Positions 1-5,985 of a stretch of 10,016 nt of DNA are shown here, one piece after another. The notes beneath the pieces were generated by a model. The model searched no databases. It was not told the DNA's origin and saw only the letters and a program-made list of their open reading frames with translations. Location of the stretch: NCBI GenBank assembly GCA_902461985.1, contig CABQAB010000051.1, positions 1 to 10,016 on the forward strand. The letters are read 5' to 3'. This DNA comes from an uncultured Bacteroidales bacterium (GTDB taxonomy: Bacteria > Bacteroidota > Bacteroidia > Bacteroidales > UBA932). A program made the position numbers and the translations under genes. Position 1 is the stretch's first letter. Each line of letters starts with the position of its first letter.

Positions 1-654
1 CTTTCAGGCAGGGGCTTTTACGACGGTACACTCTTCCACCGCGTCATCAAAGATTTCATGATCCAGGGCGGAGACCCGCAGAGCAAAGGCGCGTCTGCAG
101 CGGCCCGGCTCGGAGCCGGTGACGTGGGCTACACCGTGCCTGCGGAGTTCAGTCCGGAACTGTTTCACAAAAGAGGGGCTTTATGTGCCGCCCGGCAGGG
201 CGACCAGGTGAACCCGGAACGCAGAAGCAGCGGCTGCCAGTTCTACATAGTCTGGGGCAAGACCTACAGCCCGGGCCAGCTCGGTCAGCTTGAAAAACAG
301 ATGAAGATGCAGGCTCTCCAGGGAGAATTCGACTCTCTCGCGATGGCGAGAAGAGAACAGATTATGGAACTCAGACGCAACCGCGACCGTGCCGGCCTGA
401 TGGCTCTGCAGGAGGAACTCGAAGCCATGGCCAACGCCCTCGTGGAGGACAAAGGCCTCGGCAGACTGAGCAACGAACAGAAGCGCATCTACAGCGAAAT
501 CGGCGGCACTCCGTTCCTTGACGGCCAATATACTGTCTTCGGCGAAGTTGAAAGCGGCCTCGAAACGGTAGGCAGAATCCAGCAGGCCTCCACCTCAGCC
601 GACGACCGTCCCACCGAAGATATCACCATGACTGTCACTGAGTTTCGTGAATGA
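1..654 (+). CDS. Peptidyl-prolyl cis-trans isomerase, cyclophilin type (5' end outside window)
   Basis: This enzyme isomerises peptide bonds before proline and helps proteins fold. The frame is open from base 1, so the start lies upstream. The cyclophilin core is clear: FYDGTLFHRVIKDFMIQGGD, with the catalytic Arg codon at 40-42 and the active-site Gln at 64-66, then the CQFYIVWG strand and LDGQYTVFGEVESG near the end. Between those last two blocks, roughly 265-505, lies a charged helical insertion of about 80 residues (many Glu, Arg, Gln, Met, Leu) that looks like a helical hairpin or coiled coil. Classical cyclophilins lack it, but from memory it occurs in Bacteroidetes homologues. The usual Trp before LDG is replaced (PFLDG), as in many bacterial members. 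The missing N-terminus prevents a call on signal peptide or lipoprotein status. A second cyclophilin lies at 4121-4927. Confidence 0.95.
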   Translation, partial: LSGRGFYDGTLFHRVIKDFMIQGGDPQSKGASAAARLGAGDVGYTVPAEFSPELFHKRGALCAARQGDQVNPERRSSGCQFYIVWGKTYSPGQLGQLEKQMKMQALQGEFDSLAMARREQIMELRRNRDRAGLMALQEELEAMANALVEDKGLGRLSNEQKRIYSEIGGTPFLDGQYTVFGEVESGLETVGRIQQASTSADDRPTEDITMTVTEFRE

Positions 655-669
655 ATATTCTTTATATAC

Positions 670-1122
670 ATGAGGATAATATACAATATCGGATTTGCGG
701 CCGCTGCAGTTCTTCTCCTTAACGGATGTTTCTCCCACATCTACGATGTTTCATTTCCGTATGTCGATGATGACGTTATTGTTCCTTCTGAAGGTGGAAC
801 ATACTTTTTTGAGGTTGAGGCAGGCAAGGAGACGAAGACTTCTTTCGAGGACAGGCTGTTAAGTTTCGAATACAGGATCAACATAGACGGAGAGGTTATT
901 GACCAGCAGATAGTGAACATTAGTTCGTATAATGTGCACATACACGAAGGAGATGTCTTTAAGGTAGATTTTGTCATTCCTGCCAACGAATCCGCCAGTC
1001 AGCGTGACATCATCGTTGAAGTTTTGAAAGCAAAAGACAATAATTATTACCAATATCACGTCAATGCAGATGCCAAAGAATGGCAAACCGTATGGAGGGC
1101 GGCTCAGTCAGGTGTTCATTAG
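670..1122 (+). CDS. Small lipoprotein with BACON-like features, function unknown
   Basis: A 150-residue predicted lipoprotein. The N-terminus has a short basic start, a hydrophobic stretch and the lipobox L-N-G-C with Cys20, so it should be exported and lipid-anchored. The mature part begins with a short acidic stretch, then PSEGGTYFFEVEA and later VIPANESASQRDIIVEV and a Trp-containing end with AAQSG. This order (GGT-type strand, 'N-x-S-x-x-R' strand, final Q-S/A-G) resembles the BACON beta-sandwich domain of Bacteroidetes surface proteins. I infer the likeness by eye; it may be a remote relative only. The gene starts 15 bases after the cyclophilin stop, so it may be read through from that gene; no promoter box or Shine-Dalgarno was seen. 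It is clearly more AT-rich than its neighbours (hand count: 24 of 60 G+C in 901-960, 19 of 60 in 1021-1080, against 29 of 60 in flippase bases 6961-7020), which suggests recent acquisition or loose constraint. Confidence 0.75.
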   Translation: MRIIYNIGFAAAAVLLLNGCFSHIYDVSFPYVDDDVIVPSEGGTYFFEVEAGKETKTSFEDRLLSFEYRINIDGEVIDQQIVNISSYNVHIHEGDVFKVDFVIPANESASQRDIIVEVLKAKDNNYYQYHVNADAKEWQTVWRAAQSGVH

Positions 1123-1236
1123 CAGAGATCTTTCGATAATATATTCTTGAGATGTCGCCGCTCAAGGCGGGAAAGATATTTTTCCGGTTGCTTTATGCCG
1201 AAGTAGTACCAATGCAATTTGCCGGAACAATCTCAA

Positions 1237-1276
1237 CGCCAGATTACCGAGAAATATTGCGCCAAATTACCGAAAA
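1237..1276. repeat. Imperfect tandem repeat at the folP 3' end
   Basis: Two copies of CGCCAGATTACCGAGAA, beginning at 1237 and 1260 (period 23), differ at two of the 17 positions. The second copy contains the folP stop codon (TTA at 1267-1269 on the plus strand) and its last sense codons. It lies in the convergent space between the lipoprotein gene and folP. A local duplication is the simplest explanation. I see no clear intrinsic terminator in this gap; the only nearby hairpin is a weak CCGC/GCGG stem at about 1157-1169. Confidence 0.6.
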
Positions 1277-2103
1277 TGCTCCTTCAGGAGACAGGAGGCC
1301 TCGGCGACGTCGTGGACACGGAGTATGGACGCGCCTGAGGCGATTGCAAGGCGGTGAAGTTCCGTGGTGCGCACAAGAGTGCGCGGGTCGTCAGGCGTGA
1401 TGCCGAGCGGCTTGTATATCATTGATTTGCGCGAAATTCCGACAAGTATTCGCTTGCCGAATACGCGGAACCTGGAGAGATTGTCCAGAAGTTCATAATT
1501 CTGTTCAACAGTCTTGGCGAAACCGAAACCGGGGTCAAGAATCCAGTCTTTTATGCCCATGTACTCCGCCCGCGCTGAAAACTCCCGGAAATAGTCCAGG
1601 ACGGCTCCCGTGACTCCGCCCTCATAGTCGCAGCGGCCCTGCATATCTGCAGGTATTCCCCTTTTGTGCATCGCGATATATTCCAGACCGTTGGCGGCGA
1701 CTCCCGGCAGCATCTCCGCATCGTCCTCACCCGCCGAAATGTCATTGACAGTCACGCGACCGATTTCGTCCAAGGTCCGCGCGATGATTTCCCAGCGGAA
1801 CGTATCGATTGAAATCGGTATTTCCGCAGGCACGACTTCCCTTATGGGCCTGAGCACAGCCTTAAGCCGCTTCCACTCCCCCTCCGCATCCACGGATTCA
1901 GAGCCGGGACGGGTGGAGCACGCACCGACGTCAATATATCCCGCCCCCTCCTCTATCATTCTCGTCACTCTTTCCAAAGTTCTGTCTATCAGAACATTGC
2001 CATCCCTGTCCATATTCCGGCTGCCGCCATAGAACGAATCAGGCGTGATATTGACTATGCCCATAATTTTGACATCTGAACTCGATGACATAGAAGTTTC
2101 CAT
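1267..2103 (-). CDS. folP: Dihydropteroate synthase
   Basis: FolP joins 6-hydroxymethyl-dihydropterin diphosphate to p-aminobenzoate to give dihydropteroate in cytoplasmic folate synthesis; sulfonamides target it. The TIM-barrel motifs appear in order: MGIVNITPDSF near the start, DVGACSTRPGSE (loop 2), SIDTFR, VNDISAG, a HKRG segment, ILDPGFGFAKT, LVGISRKS and the final RVHDV. The family usually has DIGG or DVGG where this protein has DVGA. I chose the ATG at 2101-2103 (278 residues), which is normal for the family. A longer frame back to 2154 would start upstream of the predicted transcription start and overlap the -7 box of its own promoter (2138-2145). Met at 2091 is a possible alternative. 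The gene is divergent from tmk and convergent with the lipoprotein gene, so it appears to be transcribed alone here. Confidence 0.96.
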   Translation of the reverse strand: METSMSSSSDVKIMGIVNITPDSFYGGSRNMDRDGNVLIDRTLERVTRMIEEGAGYIDVGACSTRPGSESVDAEGEWKRLKAVLRPIREVVPAEIPISIDTFRWEIIARTLDEIGRVTVNDISAGEDDAEMLPGVAANGLEYIAMHKRGIPADMQGRCDYEGGVTGAVLDYFREFSARAEYMGIKDWILDPGFGFAKTVEQNYELLDNLSRFRVFGKRILVGISRKSMIYKPLGITPDDPRTLVRTTELHRLAIASGASILRVHDVAEASCLLKEHFR

Positions 2104-2124
2104 AACAGTTTCAGCAATTTTTCG

Positions 2125-2132
2125 TAAGTTTG
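2125..2132 (+). promoter_or_regulatory. Bacteroides-type -7 promoter box for tmk
   Basis: TAAGTTTG matches the TAnnTTTG -7 box used by the housekeeping sigma factor of Bacteroidetes. A transcription start near 2138 would leave a leader of about 25 bases before the tmk ATG at 2164. No good -33 TTTG is visible about 20 bases upstream, so the promoter may be weak or helped by another factor. Confidence 0.55.
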
Positions 2133-2137
2133 CGGGA

Positions 2138-2145
2138 CAAAGATA
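2138..2145 (-). promoter_or_regulatory. Bacteroides-type -7 promoter box for folP
   Basis: On the minus strand this reads TATCTTTG, again TAnnTTTG. Transcription leftward from about 2132 gives a leader of about 28 A/T-rich bases before the folP ATG at 2103. The box lies 5 bp from the tmk box on the other strand, so each promoter's upstream part falls inside the other transcript. A -33 element is not evident. Confidence 0.55.
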
Positions 2146-2163
2146 GTGAAACATCCGAAACTG

Positions 2164-2841
2164 ATGCTGATTGTAATAGAAGGTCTGGACGGGTCAGGCA
2201 AGTCCACACAGGTAAAACGCCTGAATGAATATCTCAGAGGGAAATACGGCATTGTAGAGTACATCCATTTTCCGCGCTACGACGCTCCTGTTTACGGGAG
2301 TCTTATCTCGCGTTTTCTGCGCGGGGAATTCGGAGACATAAACCAGGTGCATCCGCAACTGGTCGCACTGCTGTTCGCGGAGGACCGTCACGGAGCGGCC
2401 GAAGAAATCAGAATTGCGATAGAACGGGGCGAAGCCGTGCTTTTGGACAGATATGTCTACTCCAACATAGCCTACCAGTGCGCGAAACTGCCGTCCGAAG
2501 AAGAGGCCGAGGAGTTGCGCAGGTGGATTGTCAATACTGAATACGGGGATTTCGCCCTCCCGCGTCCGGACCTGAACATATTTTTGGACGTGCCCGTGGG
2601 ATTTGTTGAGAAAAAACTCAATTCACAGAGGCAGGGGGGCGACAGGGACTATCTCGAAGGCGGCAGGGACATCCACGAGGCAAGCATCGAGTTTCAGAAG
2701 AAAGTCCGCGGATTCTATCTGAAACAATGTGAAGCCGATCCACATTTTCTGAGGATAGACTGCTCGGACGAAAACGGCCTCATGCTGCCTCCGGACGCCA
2801 TTCACGCAAAAATAAGGGCCGCTGTTGACGCCATGGACTGA
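2164..2841 (+). CDS. tmk: Thymidylate kinase (dTMP kinase)
   Basis: Tmk phosphorylates dTMP to dTDP with ATP, an essential step towards dTTP. The P-loop GLDGSGKST is at residues 7-15, the DRY motif (DRYVYSNIAYQC) at about 95-97, PDLNIFLDV at 135-143, and a lid region with Arg and Gly (SQRQGGDRDY) at about 154-163. The segment FPRYDAPVYG and the pattern HPQLVALLFAEDRH are typical of Bacteroidetes enzymes. The length of 225 residues is in the family range. I chose ATG 2164 because the protein then begins MLIVIEG as relatives do; an in-frame GTG at 2146 would add six residues and sits only about 8 bases from the predicted transcription start. The next gene follows after 53 bases with no promoter box or terminator seen, so the genes from tmk to the HAD phosphatase may form one unit. 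Confidence 0.96.
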   Translation: MLIVIEGLDGSGKSTQVKRLNEYLRGKYGIVEYIHFPRYDAPVYGSLISRFLRGEFGDINQVHPQLVALLFAEDRHGAAEEIRIAIERGEAVLLDRYVYSNIAYQCAKLPSEEEAEELRRWIVNTEYGDFALPRPDLNIFLDVPVGFVEKKLNSQRQGGDRDYLEGGRDIHEASIEFQKKVRGFYLKQCEADPHFLRIDCSDENGLMLPPDAIHAKIRAAVDAMD

Positions 2842-2894
2842 CGAAAATCGGGACGGCATTTCTTTGACGGCCTGCCAGCAGAAAAATTATACAT

Positions 2895-4058
2895 ATGAAC
2901 GCTGCATACAATAAATTCAGGAGATTCTGCGCCTTTCTGACGGGTGCGGTCCTGTTGATTTCGGGAATATTGAAACTTATGGACCCGACAGGGGCAGGAC
3001 TGATCGTAAAGGCTTATTTCGACTTCCTGCACATAGGATTCATGAACCCGCTCGCAAAAACCGTCGCGGTGACGCTGGCGCTGGCGGAGGGGGTGCTCGG
3101 CTCTGCTCTCATGAGCGGGGTATGGAGAAGAATCACAGGCATAGCCGCCTTTTCGCTGATGGGATTCTTCACCCTGATTACCATTGTGCTTGCCATCGCA
3201 AATCCTGCCATGGACTGCGGATGTTTCGGTGAGGCCGTGCATCTAACACACCTGCAGTCATTAGTCAAAAACCTGATTCTGGACATTCTCCTTTGCATAG
3301 CATTCATCCCGTTCAGGGATTTCGGCCGGCCGAAGAAAGTGAAATATGTGTCTTTCGGCATCAGTGCGCTCTCCCTGGCGGCGTTCATGGTCTGGTCTCT
3401 GGTTTCTCTGCCGCTGAAGGATTATACCGATTTCGCGCCGGGAAAGGTGCTTGCCGCTTCGGATAACGAAGATTATATCAGCCTTGCCGAACCTGTATTC
3501 ATATATGAAAAGGACGGGGAAAGAAAGAATTTCCGGATGGACAATCTGCCTGACAGCAGCTGGACATTTGTAGATTCAAAGGTAATAGAGGATGAATTCA
3601 CCCGCAGACCTGTGCTGTCGCTCAGGGACAATGAAGGAAACTATTGCGACAGCCTTGCCGCAGACGGGCAGCTGATGGCAGTGAGCGTCTACCGGAAATT
3701 AGGCGGCAAAAATGCTTCCGGACTCGGGAAGTTCCTGAGCGAAGCCCGTTCCACGGGATATAACACTCTCATAATCACCGCAGACGAGGAATATCTGCCG
3801 GAAGGATTCAGAAAAGATGCCGTGGTCTCAGACTACAAGACGGTTATGACCCTCAACCGCTCCAACGGCGGCGTAACCTATATATCAGACGGACAGATTG
3901 TCAGAAAATGGTCCTGCAATTTCAGACCTGACAGCGCAAAAATGACTGCCCTGAAAGAAGATGACGCCACTTCTCTCGCCCTTGAAAGCCAGTCGCACGG
4001 AAGCCTGTGTTTCCAGGGACTGCTGCTTTATGTTTTCGCCGTGCTCCTGCTGCTCTGA
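2895..4058 (+). CDS. MauE/DoxX-like membrane protein with C-terminal thioredoxin-like domain
   Basis: A 387-residue inner-membrane protein. The first half has about five hydrophobic segments (near residues 12-33, 55-72, 80-103, 120-137 and 147-170) and the motif MDCGCFGEAVHLTHLQSLVKN, which marks the MauE branch of the DoxX-like family; MauE helps mature disulfide-containing enzymes. The second half is soluble. Its stretch LMAVSVYRKLGGKNASGLGKFLSEA followed by GYNTLIITADEE looks like a thioredoxin fold, but no CxxC pair is present there, so it is unlikely to be an ordinary redox-active thioredoxin. The protein ends with a hydrophobic tail rich in Leu right up to the stop. It resembles a Bacteroidales family often labelled BT_3928-like. 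It lies between tmk and a lipoprotein cyclophilin, which fits a role in envelope protein folding, but this is inference; the exact function is unknown. Confidence 0.85.
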   Translation: MNAAYNKFRRFCAFLTGAVLLISGILKLMDPTGAGLIVKAYFDFLHIGFMNPLAKTVAVTLALAEGVLGSALMSGVWRRITGIAAFSLMGFFTLITIVLAIANPAMDCGCFGEAVHLTHLQSLVKNLILDILLCIAFIPFRDFGRPKKVKYVSFGISALSLAAFMVWSLVSLPLKDYTDFAPGKVLAASDNEDYISLAEPVFIYEKDGERKNFRMDNLPDSSWTFVDSKVIEDEFTRRPVLSLRDNEGNYCDSLAADGQLMAVSVYRKLGGKNASGLGKFLSEARSTGYNTLIITADEEYLPEGFRKDAVVSDYKTVMTLNRSNGGVTYISDGQIVRKWSCNFRPDSAKMTALKEDDATSLALESQSHGSLCFQGLLLYVFAVLLLL

Positions 4059-4120
4059 CGTGTCATGCCCGGCTTAACGGCCGCCCACACTTAGAAACTG
4101 CAAAAAGAATCTGAAAGAAA

Positions 4121-4927
4121 ATGAAAAAGATATCAAGAAACACCGCTGTGGCCGCAATTGTCATGATTGCGCTCTCATGCCTGTCCTGCGGAAACAGAAA
4201 CAGGAATAACGGCATACAACAAATCGACAGCACCCTGCTCTCCAACGAAGCCGAGCCTGAATTCGACATCATCACGACAGAAGGCACAATCAGAGTCAGG
4301 CTCTACTCCAAAACCCCGAAACACAGGGACAATTTCTGCAGACTCGTCAGCACGCATTTCTATGACAGCCTGCTATTCCACAGGGTGATTGACGGATTCA
4401 TGATCCAGACCGGAGACCCTCTCACACGCGATCCGGACCAGGCCGACAAATACGGCACAGGCGAGATCGACTACACCATCCCTGCCGAATTCGTCAATGA
4501 GTATTACCACAAGAAAGGGGCTTTGGCAGCCGCACGCAAGGGAGATATAGCCAATCCCCGCAAGTCCTCCAGCGGCTCCCAGTTCTATCTTGTCCAGGAC
4601 GAGATGAACTGCATCCACCTTGACGGGGAATATACTGTATTCGGTGAGACTATTGACGGAATGGACGTCATCGACCGCATCGCCGCCGCACCGACCGACA
4701 GGACCGACCGCCCTTTGAAGGACATCAGAATAATACGGATTGAAAAAGTCACTCCGCAAACAGAAGCGGCGGACTCCACCTTTGCAGCACAGCCGACGGA
4801 TTCTGCAGTGACGCAATCCGCCGATTCCACCGCCGCGACTCCGATACCAGACATACATGTGGGCACCGACAACAAATTTCCGGATGGTTCATTTCAAACC
4901 AGTCAGACAAACAGGCCCATACGATGA
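4121..4927 (+). CDS. Lipoprotein cyclophilin-type peptidyl-prolyl isomerase
   Basis: A 268-residue prolyl isomerase for exported proteins. The N-terminus is a lipoprotein signal: Lys-rich start, hydrophobic core, then L-S-C-L-S-C-G with Cys20 or Cys23 as the lipid-bearing residue. The catalytic domain spans about residues 45-210: FDIITTEGTIRVRLY, the active-site block LLFHRVIDGFMIQTGDP (FHR with the catalytic Arg, and Gln), then SSGSQFYLVQ and HLDGEYTVFGETIDGMDVI. The Trp that cyclosporin contacts in human cyclophilin A is His here, so drug sensitivity would be low. A tail of about 55 residues rich in Thr, Ser, Ala, Asp and Gln follows and looks disordered. Unlike the cyclophilin at 1-654 it lacks the long helical insertion. 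Its stop overlaps the next start as ATGA, so translation is probably coupled to the HAD gene. Confidence 0.94.
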   Translation: MKKISRNTAVAAIVMIALSCLSCGNRNRNNGIQQIDSTLLSNEAEPEFDIITTEGTIRVRLYSKTPKHRDNFCRLVSTHFYDSLLFHRVIDGFMIQTGDPLTRDPDQADKYGTGEIDYTIPAEFVNEYYHKKGALAAARKGDIANPRKSSSGSQFYLVQDEMNCIHLDGEYTVFGETIDGMDVIDRIAAAPTDRTDRPLKDIRIIRIEKVTPQTEAADSTFAAQPTDSAVTQSADSTAATPIPDIHVGTDNKFPDGSFQTSQTNRPIR

Positions 4928-5613
4928 AAAGACTGATATTCTTTGACGCCGACGACACCCTCTGGGAAAACGAGGAGCATTTCCGCAATGCAGAGAGGCA
5001 GTTTGCAGCCCTTTTCAACAAAGCGGACGAGAGTGAAGCCGTGAAACGAATGCTGTGGCTCAGGCAGGAGGAAAACATTCCGGCTTTCGGATACGGTTCA
5101 AAAACTTATCTGGCAGGTATGGTCGAGACGGCTTTTGACCTGTGCGGCGGAGTGCTCGACCGGGAACGTTACAACGGGATAAAGAGTATTATACTGAATC
5201 TTGCGGGGCATAAATTAGAAATAAACGATGGCGTGGAGGAAACTCTCGCAAGAATCAGTGCCATGGGGTGGAAGATGGCTGTCGCGACCAAAGGCGACAT
5301 CACAGAACAGATGAACAAATGCCGCAGAAGCGGCTTGGACAAATACTTCCATCATTTCGAAGTCCTCGAAAACAAGGATGAAAAGAACTATATGGAATTG
5401 TGCCGGAAAAACGACATTGCTCCTGAAGAACTGGTTATGGTCGGCAATTCTGTCAAATCTGACATCGCTCCGGTGGTGGAAATCGGAGGACGGGCGATTC
5501 TTGTCCCGCATGAGGTGACATGGGACCACGAATTTGCCAAAATGCCAGTCTCCGACAGGGCCTTTGAAGTCAGAAAAATCACCGAGATCCCTGAAATTCT
5601 CGAAAAATTCTGA
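4924..5613 (+). CDS. HAD-superfamily hydrolase (phosphatase-like)
   Basis: A 229-residue haloacid-dehalogenase family enzyme, probably a cytoplasmic phosphatase of unknown substrate. Motif I is FFDADDTLW with the nucleophile Asp8 and the acid/base Asp10. Motif II is the Thr of VATKG (Thr122). A Lys near 151-154 is the likely motif III, and VGNSVKSD (Asp180) is motif IV. The region between motifs I and II is alpha-helical, giving a C1-type cap, as in phosphoglycolate phosphatase and YjjG-like nucleotidases. The start overlaps the cyclophilin stop by four bases, so the two are almost surely cotranscribed. The sequence does not let me choose between a sugar phosphatase and a nucleotidase. After the stop, a short dyad (GAAATTTTT/AAAAATTC, 5623-5642) could act as a weak terminator. 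Confidence 0.9.
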   Translation: MKRLIFFDADDTLWENEEHFRNAERQFAALFNKADESEAVKRMLWLRQEENIPAFGYGSKTYLAGMVETAFDLCGGVLDRERYNGIKSIILNLAGHKLEINDGVEETLARISAMGWKMAVATKGDITEQMNKCRRSGLDKYFHHFEVLENKDEKNYMELCRKNDIAPEELVMVGNSVKSDIAPVVEIGGRAILVPHEVTWDHEFAKMPVSDRAFEVRKITEIPEILEKF

Positions 5614-5658
5614 AAAAAGTCGGAAATTTTTACCAAAAATTCGGTTTGCATCCGATTT

Positions 5659-5674
5659 TGGCACAGACATTGCA
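5659..5674 (+). promoter_or_regulatory. Candidate sigma-54 (-24/-12) promoter
   Basis: TGGCACAGACATTGCA fits the RpoN consensus TGGCACG-N4-TTGCW with one change (A for the last G of the -24 box). The GG (5660-5661) and GC (5672-5673) are the required 12 bp apart. The start site would be near 5685. Bacteroidetes are known to encode RpoN. Upstream lie two dyads, GAAATTTTT-ACC-AAAAATTC at 5623-5642 and TCGG/CCGA at 5641-5655. The nearest downstream element is the terminator at 5731-5762 rather than a gene, so the transcript would be about 75-80 bases long. No sigma-54 activator gene is in the window. Confidence 0.5.
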
Positions 5675-5684
5675 AAATCCTTTA

Positions 5685-5762
5685 ACCGAATAGTTTTTTC
5701 ATAGGTTAAGTTTTAGGTTAGAATTTGGAGCGGCTCCGATGTGAATCGGGGCCGTTCTTTTT
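5685..5762 (+). ncRNA. Candidate small RNA between sigma-54 site and terminator
   Basis: If the -24/-12 site at 5659-5674 is real, it would make a short transcript ending in the strong hairpin at 5731-5754. Its 5' half is A/T-rich and unpaired, with two AGGTTA copies 12 bases apart (5703-5708 and 5715-5720) preceded by a run of six T. I see no credible small open frame in it. A single-stranded region followed by an intrinsic terminator is the usual shape of a trans-acting bacterial sRNA. This is inference from arrangement; I do not recognise the family. The alternative is that this stretch is simply the 3' untranslated end of the HAD operon. Confidence 0.35.
5731..5762 (+). terminator. Intrinsic terminator
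   Basis: CGGCTCCGAT and ATCGGGGCCG form a 10-bp stem (one G-T pair) around the loop GTGA, followed by TTCTTTTT. This is a strong rho-independent terminator. It ends the HAD operon, the candidate sRNA, or both. A -33-like TTTG for the next promoter (5760-5763) begins inside its T tract. Confidence 0.85.
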
Positions 5763-5793
5763 GCGTCATTCTTGATTATTTTCACTACTTTTG
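5760..5793 (+). promoter_or_regulatory. Bacteroides-type promoter for the flippase leader
   Basis: TACTTTTG at 5786-5793 matches the -7 box TAnnTTTG, and TTTG at 5760-5763 matches the -33 box with a 22-base spacer, slightly long for this class. Transcription would start near 5798. This leaves a leader of almost 190 bases before the flippase ATG at 5986, unusually long for this kind of gene. Confidence 0.6.
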
Positions 5794-5795
5794 CA

Positions 5796-5940
5796 AGCCG
5801 TACCCAAGAATGATTTATCGTGGCTAAAAACTATCGGACAGCTGAGTTGCCGGGAGTATGAAAAGCAAGGAGCGACACAAAAAGTATCGCCCCCGTAACT
5901 CCTCTAACACATGGTCATCGAGATGTCGCGAAGGTAATTC
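5796..5940 (+). ncRNA. Candidate structured leader RNA upstream of the flippase
   Basis: Several helices can be drawn one after another. AGCC (5796-5799) pairs with GGCT (5822-5825). CGG (5835-5837) pairs with CCG (5850-5852), extended by CA/TG. GGAGTATG (5853-5860) pairs with CGTAACTCC (5894-5902) with one bulged A. Inside that, GGAGCGACAC (5869-5878) pairs with GTATCGCCCC (5884-5893) around an A5 loop, with two mismatches. The second and third helices abut directly. I do not recognise a known riboswitch, SRP, 6S or tmRNA signature. It may be a cis-acting leader or a separate RNA. A 31-codon, strongly basic frame (5858-5953) overlaps it; I do not call it a gene. Confidence 0.35.
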
Positions 5941-5985
5941 ATTTATTTATTGATAACAAACTTTTATTTGGATTTTTATCTAAAA

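Noticed and set aside
1152..1400. Plus-strand open frame of 82 codons
   Set aside because: Most of it overlaps folP on the other strand, the protein has no recognisable features, and its first part is noncoding space between convergent genes.
2104..2154. N-terminal extension of FolP to an upstream ATG
   Set aside because: The added 17 residues overlap the predicted folP -7 box and start site and do not resemble the family N-terminus.
2146..2163. GTG start for tmk
   Set aside because: It adds six residues before MLIVIEG, where relatives begin, and lies only about 8 bases from the predicted transcription start.
2802..3242. Minus-strand open frame of 146 codons across the MauE-like gene start
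   Set aside because: It is antisense to two well-supported genes, and its translation is low in hydrophobic residues and matches no family I know.
5215..5675. Two minus-strand open frames over the HAD gene
   Set aside because: They are antisense shadows of a gene with complete catalytic motifs; the Phe-rich translation is typical of such shadows.
5796..5940. Known structured RNA (SRP RNA, 6S RNA, tmRNA, common riboswitches) or tRNA
   Set aside because: I looked for the usual conserved core sequences of these classes and found none, so I left it as an unassigned candidate.
5950..5985. TTG start for the flippase
   Set aside because: The 12 extra residues are unlike the family, and MAKNPLKQLASETAVYG is the normal kind of start.
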